Shown: in pieces, positions 1-12,935 of the stretch | How positions within the stretch are numbered: position 1 is the first letter of the stretch | Layout of the letters: every line of letters begins with the position of its first letter | Assembly (NCBI RefSeq): GCF_040546685.1 | Contig: NZ_JBEPOH010000001.1 | Span: 4,836,001-4,900,000 of the forward strand | Direction: 5' to 3' | DNA: 64,000 nucleotides | From: Variovorax sp. OAS795 | Lineage (GTDB): Bacteria > Pseudomonadota > Gammaproteobacteria > Burkholderiales > Burkholderiaceae_C | Notes under the pieces: model-generated | What the model saw: the letters and a program-made list of their open reading frames with translations, nothing else | Database searches by the model: none | Told to the model about the DNA's origin: nothing | Translations under genes and position numbers: made by a program

Positions 1-723
1 GCCGATCTTGCGCGGGTCAAATGGATGCGCGCCGACGCCCATGCCGCGGCCGACAGCCCCCACAAGGCCCTCGGCACCCTTGCCTCACCGGCCGAGTCGC
101 TCGCGGCGCGTTTCCACGAAATGACAGCCACCGCGCGCTCGGACGTGATCGTCATATCGCCCTATTTCATTCCTGGCGACGAAGGCATGGCGCGCATCCG
201 GGAGGGGCGCGCGCGCGGCGTGCGAATCAGCATCGTCACCAACTCCCTTGCCGACAGCGATGAGCCGCTGGTCAACATCAACTACAACCGCTTCCGCGTC
301 GACATGCTCAAGCTGGGCGTGAACCTGTACGAGGTCAGCACCGAGCAGCTCAAGCGCAACCGCCAGTTCCGGACCCTGCTCAAGAAAGCCCGTGGCCGCC
401 TGCATGCCAAGCTGGCGCTGATCGATCGCGAATGGGTGCTGCTCGGCTCCATGAACCTCGACCCCCGTTCGGCGCGGCTGAACACCGAGTTCGGCGTGCG
501 CGTGCGCAGCTTCGAGCTGGCCCAGGCACTGCTCTACGCCTACCAGCTGGACGACATCGAGGGTGTCTACCGCGTGGTCCTCATGCCCGACGGCAAGAAC
601 GTGCAATGGATCGGCACCGGCGACGTCGACAACGAAGTGCTGGACAGCGAACCCGACTCGAGCTTGCTGACGCGGCTACAGCTGCTGCTGTTTTCGTGGT
701 TCGTGCCGACGGACCAGTTGTGA
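1..723 (+). CDS. Phospholipase D-like / cardiolipin synthase family protein (C-terminal part)
   Basis: The reading frame is open from the first base, so the gene starts upstream and only its last 240 codons are present. The visible part holds one complete HKD catalytic motif (H-A-K-L-A-L-I-D followed by GSMN, near positions 400-465), the signature of phospholipase D enzymes such as cardiolipin synthases, which use two such motifs. The first motif would lie off-window. The preceding segment, including VISPYFIPGDEG, is typical of the second half of these proteins. The family transfers phosphatidyl groups or hydrolyses phosphodiesters at the membrane, but the substrate cannot be told from this fragment. 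The gene ends converging on the lytic transglycosylase, with a hairpin between them. Confidence 0.85.
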   Translation, partial: ADLARVKWMRADAHAAADSPHKALGTLASPAESLAARFHEMTATARSDVIVISPYFIPGDEGMARIREGRARGVRISIVTNSLADSDEPLVNINYNRFRVDMLKLGVNLYEVSTEQLKRNRQFRTLLKKARGRLHAKLALIDREWVLLGSMNLDPRSARLNTEFGVRVRSFELAQALLYAYQLDDIEGVYRVVLMPDGKNVQWIGTGDVDNEVLDSEPDSSLLTRLQLLLFSWFVPTDQL

Positions 724-773
724 GTCTTGGCAACGTTGTACTTGAGTACCGATGCACTATCGACAATATCCCA

Positions 774-790
774 CGCGAGCCAAGCTCGCG
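774..790. terminator. Hairpin between convergent genes
   Basis: A perfect 7-bp stem (CGCGAGC / GCTCGCG) with a 3-nt loop lies in the 71-bp gap between the convergent phospholipase D-like and lytic transglycosylase genes. It has no clear T-tract, so a role as a bidirectional terminator is inferred from position. Confidence 0.4.
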
Positions 791-794
791 AAAG

Positions 795-1447
795 TCAGGC
801 TGCCGAGCGGTCCCTGTCCACGAATGTCCAGAGCCGCTGGTTCGAGAACACAGCGTTCGGGTACGGCGCCTTGCCCCGGCTGCCGTTGTAGCGCCCGAGG
901 GTCATGTACAGGTCGCCGTTCTCGCGGTCGAGGTAGTGGCGCAGGATGACGCAGCCGAAGCGCAGGTTGGTCTGCATGTGGAACAGCTTGGCGGGGTCGC
1001 TGTCGCCAATCACGCGGGTCCAGAACGGCATGACCTGCATGTAGCCGCGCGCGCCGGCGCTGGAGACGGCGAACTTGCGGAAGTTGCTCTCGACCTGGAC
1101 CAGGCCGAGCACCAGGCTCACGTCGAGCCCCGAGCGCTTGCTTTCGTACCAGACGGTCTGGAGGAATTCCTTGCGCGTCGGCCAGTCGGCGATTTTCTTC
1201 TTGAGCCGCTCGCTCATTTCACCGAGCCAGCGCAGGTACGTCAGGCGCGCCTCGGTGCTGGAGAACTCGGGCACCGGCGGCGCCTTGTTGTGCACGGCCG
1301 AACTCAGCGCCGTGCGCACCGAGTCGATCAGCGGCTCTTCGATCTGCGCGCCGGCGTGGGCCGCCTGCGGCAGCGACAGCACCGAGAGCGCGCCTGCCGC
1401 CGCGGCCCCGCCCAGGCACCGGCGTCGCGAGAGGCCGCCCTCCAGGC

Positions 1448-1451
<4 letters not shown>
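795..1451 (-). CDS. Lytic transglycosylase, SLT domain, secreted
   Basis: This is a 218-residue protein with an N-terminal export signal (double Arg, hydrophobic Ala/Leu core, AHA-type cleavage site near residue 30). It then carries a soluble lytic transglycosylase fold. Family signatures are visible: the catalytic Glu in VQVESNF, then [13 protein letters not shown] and YNG further on. The family cleaves the MurNAc-GlcNAc bond of peptidoglycan in the periplasm. The start was chosen at 1451 because its ATG overlaps the proS stop as ATGA, implying translational coupling. The pairing of a wall enzyme with a tRNA synthetase looks like a conserved neighbourhood rather than a pathway link. Confidence 0.88.
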
Positions 1452-3193
<1,742 letters not shown>

Positions 3194-3330
3194 CGGGATC
3201 GCGCGTGATGGAATCGGTAGGGAATGTGGGGGACAACTCTCGGGGGAGACCGCGAAAGCCTGGCATCGGTCGCTTGCCGAGTGCAACCCGGCATGCATAA
3301 TCGACTCAGTTCAAAAATTGGGGTTTGATT

Positions 3331-3996
3331 ATGCTCGACCGGGACGGCTTCAGGCCCAACGTCGGCATCATCCTGCTCAACCAGAGAAACCAGGTTTTCT
3401 GGGGCAAACGCATACGCACGCATTCTTGGCAGTTTCCGCAAGGCGGCATAGACCGCGGCGAAAGTCCGGAGCAAGCCATGTTCCGGGAGCTGCATGAGGA
3501 AGTGGGGCTCCATCCGGAGCACGTGCGCATCGTGGCCCGTACCCGCGACTGGTTGCGCTACGAGGTGCCGGATCGGTTCATCCGCCGTGACGCACGGGGC
3601 CACTACAAGGGCCAGAAACAAATCTGGTATTTGCTGCAACTCATCGGCCACGACTGGGATCTGAACCTGCGTGCCACCGACCATCCTGAATTCGACGCTT
3701 GGCGCTGGCACGACTACTGGGTGCCGCTCGACGTGGTCGTCGAGTTCAAGCGCGGCGTCTACGAAATGGCGCTGACCGAGCTTGCTCGCTACCTGCCGCG
3801 GCAGGATTTCCGCAACCGCTTCCTGCGCAGCAACGTGCGCGCCCGTGAATTCGAGCGCCACACGCCAGACGGCGGTGCACCCGCAGGCCTGGACCTGCCG
3901 CCCGGCGGCAGTTTCGACCCGCATCCCGACATCAACACCGCGAGCGATGAACCTTCTCCTCCCAGCAAAACGCCTTTCTTTCCGTCGCAACGCTGA
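3331..3996 (+). CDS. rppH: RNA pyrophosphohydrolase (Nudix)
   Basis: A 221-residue Nudix hydrolase that starts [15 protein letters not shown], the typical RppH/NudH beginning. It has an intact Nudix box ([23 protein letters not shown]). RppH removes pyrophosphate from the 5' end of triphosphorylated RNA, starting 5'-dependent mRNA decay. The ATG at 3331 is preferred over an in-frame TTG six bases upstream. The last ~50 residues form a Pro-rich, probably disordered tail not seen in the shorter enterobacterial enzyme. Its 3' end overlaps the next gene by 50 bp, in a different frame. Confidence 0.95.
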   Translation: MLDRDGFRPNVGIILLNQRNQVFWGKRIRTHSWQFPQGGIDRGESPEQAMFRELHEEVGLHPEHVRIVARTRDWLRYEVPDRFIRRDARGHYKGQKQIWYLLQLIGHDWDLNLRATDHPEFDAWRWHDYWVPLDVVVEFKRGVYEMALTELARYLPRQDFRNRFLRSNVRAREFERHTPDGGAPAGLDLPPGGSFDPHPDINTASDEPSPPSKTPFFPSQR

Positions 3997-4537
3997 ACGC
4001 ATCCTTCTGCTTGCATGCTTCGGCGTCCTCGCCGGCTGTGCCTCGGGCAACCACGACACCGAGAACCCCGATTGGGCGCAGTCAGGCATGCCGCCACCGC
4101 CCAAGCGGTCGGAGGCCGATGCCGAGTGGGTGGAAACCGCCGCCCCACCGCCGCCGGCTTTCAGCGAAAGCCGCCTGCTGCCGATCGAGATGCCTCCGTA
4201 CATGAGCCTGAAATTCGGCATCGACCCGAGCACGATCGCGATCACCCGCGATGGCATCGTGCGCTACGTGGTGGTGGCGCAGAACCGCAGCGGCGGCGGC
4301 GTCAATGCGTTCTATGAAGGCGTGCGCTGCTCGACCGCGGAAGTAAAGAGCTACGCCCGCTACAACAACGGCGCATGGCAGGAAACCAAGACGCCGGAGT
4401 GGAAGCGCATCAACGACCTGAACTCGCGCTACGCCAAGGCGCTGTCGACCCAGGCGCTGTGCCGCGGCAACGCGCCGCGCAACTCGGTCGGCGACATGGT
4501 CCAGAACCTGCGCAATCCGGTTCGCGAAGTGCAATAG
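3947..4537 (+). CDS. CNP1-like family lipoprotein
   Basis: A 196-residue exported protein. The N-terminus has a basic stretch, a hydrophobic core ([15 protein letters not shown]) and a lipobox LAGC, so it is probably a lipoprotein anchored at Cys 31. The mature part contains a segment typical of the CNP1-like (DUF1775-unrelated, PF08750-type) family: [19 protein letters not shown] followed by YEGVRC. The molecular function of this family is unknown. The start was set at the ATG before the signal peptide, which overlaps the rppH end by 50 bp, suggesting co-transcription. Family assignment is from memory of the motif, not a search. Confidence 0.75.
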   Translation: MNLLLPAKRLSFRRNAERILLLACFGVLAGCASGNHDTENPDWAQSGMPPPPKRSEADAEWVETAAPPPPAFSESRLLPIEMPPYMSLKFGIDPSTIAITRDGIVRYVVVAQNRSGGGVNAFYEGVRCSTAEVKSYARYNNGAWQETKTPEWKRINDLNSRYAKALSTQALCRGNAPRNSVGDMVQNLRNPVREVQ

Positions 4538-4543
4538 ACCGGC

Positions 4544-4564
4544 AACGGGGCATCGCGCCCCGTT
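4544..4564. terminator. Bidirectional terminator hairpin
   Basis: A perfect 8-bp stem (AACGGGGC / GCCCCGTT) with a 5-nt loop is followed by a short pyrimidine run. It lies exactly between the converging CNP1-like and proB genes, so it can serve both strands. Confidence 0.75.
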
Positions 4565-4569
4565 TCTCA

Positions 4570-5709
4570 TCAGCTGGGCATCAGCACCATGTTGTCGCGG
4601 TGGACCATCTCGGGCTCCGCCACGTAGCCCAGCAAACGCTCGAACTCGCTCGACGGCTTGCGGCACAGCAGCCGGGCTTCGACGCTCGAATAATTGGCCA
4701 GGCCGCGGGCCAGCTCCGCACCGTCGACATCGCGCACCGCGATCACGTCGCCGCGAGAGAATTCACCCGACACGCTGGTCATGCCGATGGGCAGCAGGCT
4801 CTTGCCCTCGGCGCGCACCTTGGCTGCAGCGCCGGCATCGACCGTCACGGCGCCTCGCAATTGCAGGTGGTCGGCCATCCAGCGCTTGCGCGCCTGGTGC
4901 TTGGCCGTTTGCGCCACCAGCAGGGTGCCGATGGGCTCGCCGCGCGTGAGGCGCAGCAGCGCATCGGGCTCGCGTCCCCAGGCGATGACGGTGGAGGCGC
5001 CCGACCCGGCCGCCCGCTTGGCTGCGAGGATCTTGGTGATCATGCCGCCGCGGCCGATGCTGGAGCCCGCGCCGCCCGCCATGGCTTCCAGTGCCGGGTC
5101 GCCGGCGGCCGCCTCGTGCACGAATTTCGCTTCCGGGTCCTTGCGCGGGTCGGCCGTGTAGAGGCCCTTCTGGTCGGTGAGGATGATCAACGCGTCGGCC
5201 TCGACCAGGTTGGCCACCAGCGCGCCGAGCGTGTCGTTGTCGCCGAACTTGATCTCGTCGTTGACGACGGTGTCGTTTTCGTTGATGACCGGCACCACGC
5301 GCAGCCCGAGCAGCGTGACCAGGGTCGAGCGCGCATTGAGATAGCGTTCGCGGTCGGCGAGGTCGGCGTGGGTCAGCAACACCTGGGCGCTGCCGATCTC
5401 GTTCTCGCGCAACTTGGTCTCGTACATCTGGGCCAGGCCCATCTGCCCGACGGCCGCGGCGGCCTGGAGTTCATGGATTTCATGCGGCCGGGTACGCCAG
5501 CCGAGCCGCTTCATGCCTTCGGCGATGGCGCCGCTGGACACCATCACGACTTCGCGCCCACCCTGCACCAGCACCGCCAGCTGCCGGCACCACTCGCCGA
5601 TGGCGGCCTCGTCGAGCCCGCGCCCGTCATTGGTCACGAGGCTGGAGCCCACCTTGACGACGATTCGGCGGGCATCCCGCAATGCAGTGGATCCGGAATT
5701 CGAGGTCAT
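4570..5709 (-). CDS. proB: Glutamate 5-kinase
   Basis: Phosphorylates L-glutamate to gamma-glutamyl phosphate, the first step of proline biosynthesis. The 379-residue protein has the amino-acid-kinase domain ([11 protein letters not shown] at the start, [16 protein letters not shown] and a KGLYTADP segment). A C-terminal PUA domain follows (about residue 280 on, [14 protein letters not shown]). Length and order match long-form ProB. The ATG at 5709 ([21 protein letters not shown]) is chosen over a long upstream extension that is a shadow of obgE. It sits downstream of obgE on the same strand, as in many betaproteobacteria. Confidence 0.97.
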   Translation of the reverse strand: MTSNSGSTALRDARRIVVKVGSSLVTNDGRGLDEAAIGEWCRQLAVLVQGGREVVMVSSGAIAEGMKRLGWRTRPHEIHELQAAAAVGQMGLAQMYETKLRENEIGSAQVLLTHADLADRERYLNARSTLVTLLGLRVVPVINENDTVVNDEIKFGDNDTLGALVANLVEADALIILTDQKGLYTADPRKDPEAKFVHEAAAGDPALEAMAGGAGSSIGRGGMITKILAAKRAAGSGASTVIAWGREPDALLRLTRGEPIGTLLVAQTAKHQARKRWMADHLQLRGAVTVDAGAAAKVRAEGKSLLPIGMTSVSGEFSRGDVIAVRDVDGAELARGLANYSSVEARLLCRKPSSEFERLLGYVAEPEMVHRDNMVLMPS

Positions 5710-5801
5710 GGAGGGCTGTGCGGTCGTGTCGTGAATACGGGATGTGCGGCTGTTCGTGCAATTGCACCGGCTGGCGGTGCTCTGGTTTTTTCCCCAGGCC
5801 G

Positions 5802-7215
<1,414 letters not shown>

Positions 7216-7227
7216 GGAATCTGCTCC

Positions 7228-7539
7228 TTAGCCGGCGATCGCGCCGATTTGCAGTTCGGTGAACTGCTGGCGATGGCCTTGACGTTTCTGATAATGCTTG
7301 CGACGGCGCATCTTGAAGATGTGCACCTTGTCGTGCTTGCCGTGCGACAGTACCGTGACTGTCACCGTTGCGCCGGACACCAGGGGCGTACCGACCTTGA
7401 TTTCGCTGCCGTTGCCGACTGCGAGAACCTGATCGATCACGATTTCCTGGCCTACATCCGCAGCAATCTGTTCTACTTTAATTTTTTCGCCGGAAGCAAC
7501 GCGATACTGCTTGCCGCCGGTTTTTATGACCGCGTACAT
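7228..7539 (-). CDS. rplU: 50S ribosomal protein L21
   Basis: A 103-residue protein starting [14 protein letters not shown] and ending in the basic [16 protein letters not shown] region typical of L21, which binds 23S rRNA. The ATG at 7539 is the family start; the upstream in-frame extension is untranslated leader. It is first gene of the rplU-rpmA unit and divergent from ispB. Confidence 0.98.
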   Translation of the reverse strand: MYAVIKTGGKQYRVASGEKIKVEQIAADVGQEIVIDQVLAVGNGSEIKVGTPLVSGATVTVTVLSHGKHDKVHIFKMRRRKHYQKRQGHRQQFTELQIGAIAG

Positions 7540-7589
7540 GTGAACCTCTTGGGAATATGAGCTCCGCGGCGAATTCCGCAGAGCCCAAG

Positions 7590-7595
7590 ATTCTA
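7590..7595 (-). promoter_or_regulatory. Candidate -10 box for rplU
   Basis: On the minus strand a TAGAAT hexamer lies about 50 bp upstream of the rplU ATG. No good -35 hexamer is visible at the usual spacing, so this is a tentative call based on position and the -10 match. Confidence 0.35.
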
Positions 7596-7659
7596 GCACG
7601 GTATGCGTGCGCTAACATGGTTTGGCGTGGGTCGTGCCGGGATCGCACGCGCTGCTCCC

Positions 7660-7665
7660 TATAAT
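7660..7665 (+). promoter_or_regulatory. Candidate -10 box for ispB
   Basis: A perfect TATAAT lies at 7660-7665, reading toward ispB and placing a transcript start near 7672. No convincing -35 is seen. If it is used, the upstream in-frame ATG at 7603 cannot be translated, which supports the TTG start at 7729. Confidence 0.4.
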
Positions 7666-7728
7666 CTGCGCCTTTGCGGCCTTGTGCCGCTGCCACCTTC
7701 GTATTCAGACGCGCCGCGCGCAAACGCT

Positions 7729-8721
7729 TTGCCAGTTCACGCCGCCGATACCTCCCCCACCGCCACCGTGCTGGATTTGATCGCCGGCGACATGGTCGAA
7801 GTCGACCGTGTGATTGCGCGGCGCCTCGATACCGGCGTACCCCTGGTCAGCCAGGTTTCCAAATACATCATCTCCGCGGGCGGCAAACGCCTGCGGCCTG
7901 CGCTGCTGCTCCTGATGTCCGGCGCCCTCGGCTACACCGGCGAGCAGCGCTTCAACCTGGCAGCGGTGGTGGAATTCATCCACACCGCAACGCTGCTGCA
8001 TGACGACGTCGTGGACGAATCGACCCTGCGCCGCGGACGGCCCACGGCCAACGAATCGTTCGGCAACCCCGCCAGCGTGCTGGTCGGCGACTTCCTCTAC
8101 TCGCGCGCCTTCCAGATGATGTTGGATGCAAACAACATGCGCATCATGCAGATCCTGGCCGAGGCGACCAACGTGATTGCCGAGGGCGAAGTGCTCCAGC
8201 TGATGAACATGCACGACGCGTCGCTGGACGAGGCCGCCTACCTGCGCGTGATCCGCTCCAAGACGGCCAAGCTGTTCGAAGCCAGCACGCGGCTTGCGGC
8301 CGTGCTCGCGGGCGCCACGCCCGAAGTGGAGGAAGCCTGCGCCACCTACGGGCAGGCCCTCGGCACGGCGTTCCAGGTGATCGACGATGTGCTCGACTAC
8401 GCCGGGGACGCCCACGAAACCGGCAAGAACGTGGGCGACGACCTGCGCGAAGGCAAGACCACGCTGCCGCTGATCTTCGCCATGCAGCGCGGCAGCGCCG
8501 ACCAGGCCGCGCTGGTTCGCGCGGCCATCGAGGCGGGCGACACGGCCCAACTGGGCAAGATCGTCGAAATCGTCCACAGCACGGGTGCGCTGGACGCCTC
8601 GCGCGCGGCCGCGGCCGACGAGGCAAAACGCGCGATTGATGCGCTTCGCGACTTCCCGTCGAATTTGCACGCCGACGGTTTGCTACAATTGGCGGCTCAG
8701 TTGCTTGAGCGACGTGCCTGA
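7729..8721 (+). CDS. ispB: Octaprenyl diphosphate synthase (trans-isoprenyl diphosphate synthase)
   Basis: Elongates farnesyl diphosphate with isopentenyl units to make the side chain of ubiquinone. Both Asp-rich motifs are present: first LLHDDVVDES, second FQVIDDVLDY. GGKRLRPALL, which binds the diphosphate, is also present. With the TTG start at 7729 the protein is 330 residues, matching the usual ~323. The frame is open upstream to an ATG at 7603, but that extension has no family similarity and precedes a TATAAT. The product chain length (C40) is inferred from the family. tRNA-Pro follows 50 bp downstream. Confidence 0.92.
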   Translation: MPVHAADTSPTATVLDLIAGDMVEVDRVIARRLDTGVPLVSQVSKYIISAGGKRLRPALLLLMSGALGYTGEQRFNLAAVVEFIHTATLLHDDVVDESTLRRGRPTANESFGNPASVLVGDFLYSRAFQMMLDANNMRIMQILAEATNVIAEGEVLQLMNMHDASLDEAAYLRVIRSKTAKLFEASTRLAAVLAGATPEVEEACATYGQALGTAFQVIDDVLDYAGDAHETGKNVGDDLREGKTTLPLIFAMQRGSADQAALVRAAIEAGDTAQLGKIVEIVHSTGALDASRAAAADEAKRAIDALRDFPSNLHADGLLQLAAQLLERRA

Positions 8722-8771
8722 ACACCTCACCAGAGTTGGCAAGGACGATTTTCTCTTTTTTGCAACCAAAT

Positions 8772-8848
8772 CGGGGTGTAGCTTAGCCTGGTAGAGCGCT
8801 ACGTTCGGGACGTAGAGGCCGGAGGTTCGAATCCTCTCACCCCGACCA
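8772..8848 (+). tRNA. tRNA-Pro (anticodon CGG)
   Basis: A full cloverleaf is visible. The acceptor stem pairs CGGGGTG with CACCCCG, followed by discriminator A and an encoded CCA. The anticodon stem CTACG/CGTAG carries the loop TTCGGGA, giving anticodon CGG, which reads CCG proline codons. The T-arm contains GGTTCGAATC. It lies between ispB and pilB on the same strand. Confidence 0.97.
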
Positions 8849-8964
8849 GTCTTTTCGGCTGGCACCAATAATGCCCATGCCTGTTGCTGCGTAGCGATTT
8901 ACATGGCGAGGGCGTTCAGCGATGATCGTGAAGCACTTTTTCACATCTCTTGCAATTCCGCTGA

Positions 8965-10701
8965 ATGGCCGCTGCCGAACTTCCTGTTAAAGAAAATACG
9001 CAAATCGCCCTGCCGGGCCTTGCGCGCGCATTGGTCTCGGCCGGCAAGCTGCCGGCAAAGGCTGCGGAAGACATCTATCAGAAGTCGCTGAGCGGCCGCA
9101 CCAGCTTCATTGCAGAGCTGACCGGCAGCGGGGCCGTGTCGGCCGCCGACCTGGCCCACACCCTTTCCTCGGCGTTCGGCGCTCCTTTGCTCGACCTGGA
9201 CGCCATCGACCACCAGCGCCTGCCCAAGGACCTGCTCGACCCGAAGCTGTGCCAGGCCTACCGGATCGTGGTGCTCAGCAAGCGCAACAACCGTCTCATC
9301 GTTGCAACGGCAGACCCTTCGGACCAGCAAGCGGTCGAGAAGATCAAGTTTGCCTCGCAGATGGGCGTGGACTGGGTCATCGCCGAATACGACAAGCTGT
9401 CGCGCATGATCGAAGCCGCCGCCGTCACTGCGTCGGAAAGCCTCAACAGCATCGTCGGAACCGTGGAGTTCGAGTTCGACGACGTTGCGGCCGATACGTC
9501 GGGCGATGCGAACGAACAAGCCATCGCCGAGGTGGATGACGCGCCGGTTGTCCGCTTCCTTCACAAGATGCTGCTCGACGGCGTCAGCATGCGCGCCTCG
9601 GACATCCACTTCGAGCCCTACGAGCACAACTACCGCGTGCGCTTTCGCATCGACGGCGAACTGCGCGAGATCGCGAGCCCGCCCACGCTCATCAAGGACA
9701 AGCTCGCCTCCCGTATCAAGGTGATCTCGCGGCTCGACATCTCGGAGAAGCGCGTGCCGCAGGACGGCCGCATGAAGCTCAAGATCGGCCCGGACCGGGT
9801 GATCGACTTTCGCGTGAGCACGCTTCCCACGCTGTTCGGCGAGAAGATCGTGATCCGTATTCTCGACCCGAGCAGCGCGCGCCTGGGCATCGATGCGCTC
9901 GGCTATGACGCCGACGAAAAGGAGCGGTTGCTGAACGCGATCGGCCGCCCTTACGGCATGGTGCTGGTGACCGGACCCACGGGCTCGGGCAAGACGGTGT
10001 CGCTGTACACCTGCCTGAACCTGCTGAACCAGCCCGGGGTCAATATCGCCACGGCGGAAGACCCGTCCGAAATCAACCTGCCCGGCGTGAACCAGGTGAA
10101 CGTGAACGAGCGCGCCGGCCTGACCTTCGCGACGGCGCTGCGCGCTTTCCTGCGGCAGGATCCCGACATCATCATGGTCGGCGAAATCCGGGACCTCGAA
10201 ACCGCCGACATCTCGATCAAGGCCGCGCAAACCGGCCACCTGGTGCTGTCGACGCTGCACACCAACGATGCGCCGACCACCCTCACGCGCATGCGGAACA
10301 TGGGCATTGCGCCGTTCAACATCGCATCGAGCGTGATCCTGATCACCGCGCAGCGGCTGGCCCGCCGCCTGTGCCATGCGTGCCGCGCGCCGGCCGATGT
10401 GCCGCGGCAGGCCTTGCTCGACGCGGGCTTCAAGGAAGCGGAACTCAACGGCACCTGGAAGCCGTACCGGCCGGTCGGCTGCGCTGCGTGCAACGGCGGC
10501 TACAAGGGCCGGGTCGGCATCTACCAGGTGATGCCGATTTCCGAGGCCATCCAGGCCATCATCCTGCGCGACGGCAGCGCGCTGGACATCGCCCGCCAGT
10601 CGGAAGCCGAGGGCGTGCGCTCGCTGCGGCAGTCCGGACTCAGAAAAGTCATGCAAGGTCTCACCTCACTCGAAGAAGTGGTGGCTGTCACCAACGAATA
10701 A
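8965..10701 (+). CDS. pilB: Type IV pilus assembly ATPase PilB
   Basis: Hexameric cytoplasmic ATPase that powers pilus extension. The 578-residue protein has an N-terminal MshEN-type region, then a GspE/PilB motor. Walker A is GPTGSGKT (residues 337-344). The Walker B region is DPDIIMVGEIRD, with a His box near VLSTLHTND. A four-Cys zinc motif (CHAC ... CAAC) precedes GGYKGRVGIY. It is the first gene of pilB-pilC-pilD, with 29 bp before pilC. The conserved catalytic Glu in the AEDPSEI segment is present. Confidence 0.97.
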   Translation: MAAAELPVKENTQIALPGLARALVSAGKLPAKAAEDIYQKSLSGRTSFIAELTGSGAVSAADLAHTLSSAFGAPLLDLDAIDHQRLPKDLLDPKLCQAYRIVVLSKRNNRLIVATADPSDQQAVEKIKFASQMGVDWVIAEYDKLSRMIEAAAVTASESLNSIVGTVEFEFDDVAADTSGDANEQAIAEVDDAPVVRFLHKMLLDGVSMRASDIHFEPYEHNYRVRFRIDGELREIASPPTLIKDKLASRIKVISRLDISEKRVPQDGRMKLKIGPDRVIDFRVSTLPTLFGEKIVIRILDPSSARLGIDALGYDADEKERLLNAIGRPYGMVLVTGPTGSGKTVSLYTCLNLLNQPGVNIATAEDPSEINLPGVNQVNVNERAGLTFATALRAFLRQDPDIIMVGEIRDLETADISIKAAQTGHLVLSTLHTNDAPTTLTRMRNMGIAPFNIASSVILITAQRLARRLCHACRAPADVPRQALLDAGFKEAELNGTWKPYRPVGCAACNGGYKGRVGIYQVMPISEAIQAIILRDGSALDIARQSEAEGVRSLRQSGLRKVMQGLTSLEEVVAVTNE

Positions 10702-10730
10702 CGCACACACTGCAAGAAATCGGAGATCGA

Positions 10731-11960
10731 ATGGCAACAGTGGCATCCACCCGTGGCTCAAACACGCTCAAGGAATTCGTCTACGAGTGGGAGGGCAAGG
10801 ACCGCAACGGCAAGCTGGTGCGCGGCGAGCTCCGGGCCGCCGGCGAGAACCAGGTGCAGGCCGCCCTGCGGCGCCAGGGCGTTCTCGCGTCCAAGGTCAA
10901 GAAGCGCCGCATGCGCTCGGGCAAGTCGATCAAGCCCAAGGACATCGCGATCTTCACGCGCCAGCTGGCAACGATGATGAAGGCCGGCGTGCCGCTCTTG
11001 CAGTCGTTCGACATCGTCGGCCGTGGCAATGCGAATCCGAGCGTTGCCAAGCTGCTCAACGACATCCGCAGCGACGTGGAGACCGGGACCTCGCTTTCCG
11101 CCGCCTTCCGCAAGTTTCCGAAGTATTTCGACAACCTCTACTGCAACCTTGTGGAGGCCGGCGAAGCGGCCGGTATCCTGGAAGACCTGCTGGACCGGCT
11201 GGCCACCTACATGGAGAAGACCGAGGCGATCAAGTCCAAGATCAAGTCGGCCTTGATGTATCCGACCTCGGTGGTCGTGGTCGCGTTCGTGGTGGTGGCC
11301 GTCATCATGATCTTCGTGATTCCCGCGTTCAAGCAGGTGTTCACGTCGTTCGGCGCCGACCTGCCCGCGCCGACGCTGTTCGTGATGGCCATGAGCGAAT
11401 TCTTCGTCTCGTATTGGTGGCTGATCTTCGGCGTGATCGGCGGTGGCTCCTACTTCTTCCTGCAGGCCTGGAAACGCAATGAACGGGTACAACGATTCAT
11501 GGACCGCGCGCTGCTGCGCGTGCCGATCTTCGGCACCCTGATCGAAAAATCGTGCGTGGCCCGCTGGACCCGCACGCTGGCCACCATGTTCGCCGCCGGC
11601 GTTCCGCTGGTGGAGGCGCTCGATTCGGTCGGCGGCGCGTCGGGCAACACGGTGTACAGCGATGCCACGGCCAAGATCCAGCAGGAGGTCTCCACCGGCA
11701 CCAGCCTCACCACCGCCATGACCAACGTCAACCTGTTCCCCTCGATGGTGATCCAGATGACGGCCATCGGCGAAGAGTCCGGCTCCATCGACCACATGCT
11801 CGGCAAGGCCGCGGACTTCTACGAATCCGAGGTGGACGACATGGTCGCGGGCCTCTCCAGCCTGATGGAGCCCATCATCATCGTGTTCCTGGGCGTGATC
11901 ATCGGCGGCATCGTGGTGTCGATGTACCTTCCCATCTTCAAGTTGGGCCAGGTCGTCTGA
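10731..11960 (+). CDS. pilC: Type IV pilus inner-membrane platform protein PilC
   Basis: A 409-residue polytopic protein of the GspF/PilC family that anchors the pilus motor in the inner membrane. It has two homologous T2SSF domains (around residues 75-200 and 280-400), each with the Gly-Glu-rich EAGEAAGILEDLLDRLA and IGEESGSIDHML signatures. Three hydrophobic membrane segments are visible. The ATG at 10731 follows a GGAG-type ribosome-binding site. Its stop overlaps the pilD start by one base (TGATG), indicating translational coupling. Confidence 0.97.
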   Translation: MATVASTRGSNTLKEFVYEWEGKDRNGKLVRGELRAAGENQVQAALRRQGVLASKVKKRRMRSGKSIKPKDIAIFTRQLATMMKAGVPLLQSFDIVGRGNANPSVAKLLNDIRSDVETGTSLSAAFRKFPKYFDNLYCNLVEAGEAAGILEDLLDRLATYMEKTEAIKSKIKSALMYPTSVVVVAFVVVAVIMIFVIPAFKQVFTSFGADLPAPTLFVMAMSEFFVSYWWLIFGVIGGGSYFFLQAWKRNERVQRFMDRALLRVPIFGTLIEKSCVARWTRTLATMFAAGVPLVEALDSVGGASGNTVYSDATAKIQQEVSTGTSLTTAMTNVNLFPSMVIQMTAIGEESGSIDHMLGKAADFYESEVDDMVAGLSSLMEPIIIVFLGVIIGGIVVSMYLPIFKLGQVV

Positions 11961-12925
11961 TGCTGGTGTCGCAGGAGATCGACGCCGCTTTTGCCGGCGT
12001 CCTCGGGTTGCTGGTCGGCAGTTTCCTCAACGTCGTGATCTACCGCACTCCGGTGATGATGTACCGGGAATGGCTCGGCGACGCCGTCGCCAACCTGATG
12101 TCGTCCAAGGACATGCCGTCGCTGTGGTCGCTGGTGTTCGGCGCCAAGACAGCGCCGCCGCAAGGCCTCGAAGCCGCGGCGGACAAGGCAGCGCTCGCGA
12201 TCGAAGGCCTGCCGCCCTTCGACCTGGCGCGCCCGGCTTCGCGCTGCGGGGCCTGCGGCCACAAGATCCGCTGGTACGAGAACATTCCGGTGCTGAGCTA
12301 TCTTTTCCTGCGGGGCCGCTGCGGTGCCTGCAAGACGTCGATCAGCTTGCGTTATCCGCTGGTCGAACTGATCACCGGTGCGCTGTTCGCTCTTTGCGCC
12401 TACCGCTTCGGGGTCACGCCGACCGCCGCACTCTGGGCCGCTTTCGCGGCGCTGCTGATCTGCCAGTTCCTGATCGATTTCGACACCCAGTTCCTGCCCG
12501 ATGCGCTCAACTATCCGCTGCTCTGGCTGGGCCTTGTCGGCGCGGCCATGGGCTGGACCGGCGTCGCGCTGAGTTCGGCGGTCTGGGGGGCCGTGTTCGG
12601 CTACCTGAGCCTCTGGCTTGTGTACCATGGCTATCGCCTGGTCACGGGCAAGGAAGGCATGGGACATGGCGACTTCAAACTGCTCGCAGCGCTCGGTGCC
12701 TGGCTGGGGGCCGACTACCTCATTGCCATCATCCTCGTCTCGTCGCTGGTGGGCGCCGTGATCGGCCTGACACTGCGCCTGATCGGCAAGCTGGCGCACA
12801 AGGACATCCCGATGGCCTTCGGTCCCTTCCTGGCCGGCGCCGGCCTTGTCTGCCTCGTTGCGAGCCCCGAGCTCGTGCGGCAATGGATTCCCTTCGCCTT
12901 CCCCCTTGGCGCATTCGCCCGCTGA
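11960..12925 (+). CDS. pilD: Prepilin peptidase / N-methyltransferase PilD
   Basis: Membrane aspartyl protease that removes prepilin leader peptides and methylates the new N-terminus. The 321-residue protein has the N-terminal [10 protein letters not shown] segment and a four-Cys zinc motif ([19 protein letters not shown] ... CGAC). The catalytic Asp residues lie in the DFDTQFLPD and [18 protein letters not shown] regions. Eight or so hydrophobic helices are visible. It is translationally coupled to pilC and followed after 10 bp by coaE, the usual betaproteobacterial order. Confidence 0.96.
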   Translation: MLVSQEIDAAFAGVLGLLVGSFLNVVIYRTPVMMYREWLGDAVANLMSSKDMPSLWSLVFGAKTAPPQGLEAAADKAALAIEGLPPFDLARPASRCGACGHKIRWYENIPVLSYLFLRGRCGACKTSISLRYPLVELITGALFALCAYRFGVTPTAALWAAFAALLICQFLIDFDTQFLPDALNYPLLWLGLVGAAMGWTGVALSSAVWGAVFGYLSLWLVYHGYRLVTGKEGMGHGDFKLLAALGAWLGADYLIAIILVSSLVGAVIGLTLRLIGKLAHKDIPMAFGPFLAGAGLVCLVASPELVRQWIPFAFPLGAFAR

Positions 12926-12935
12926 AAGGCCAGTG

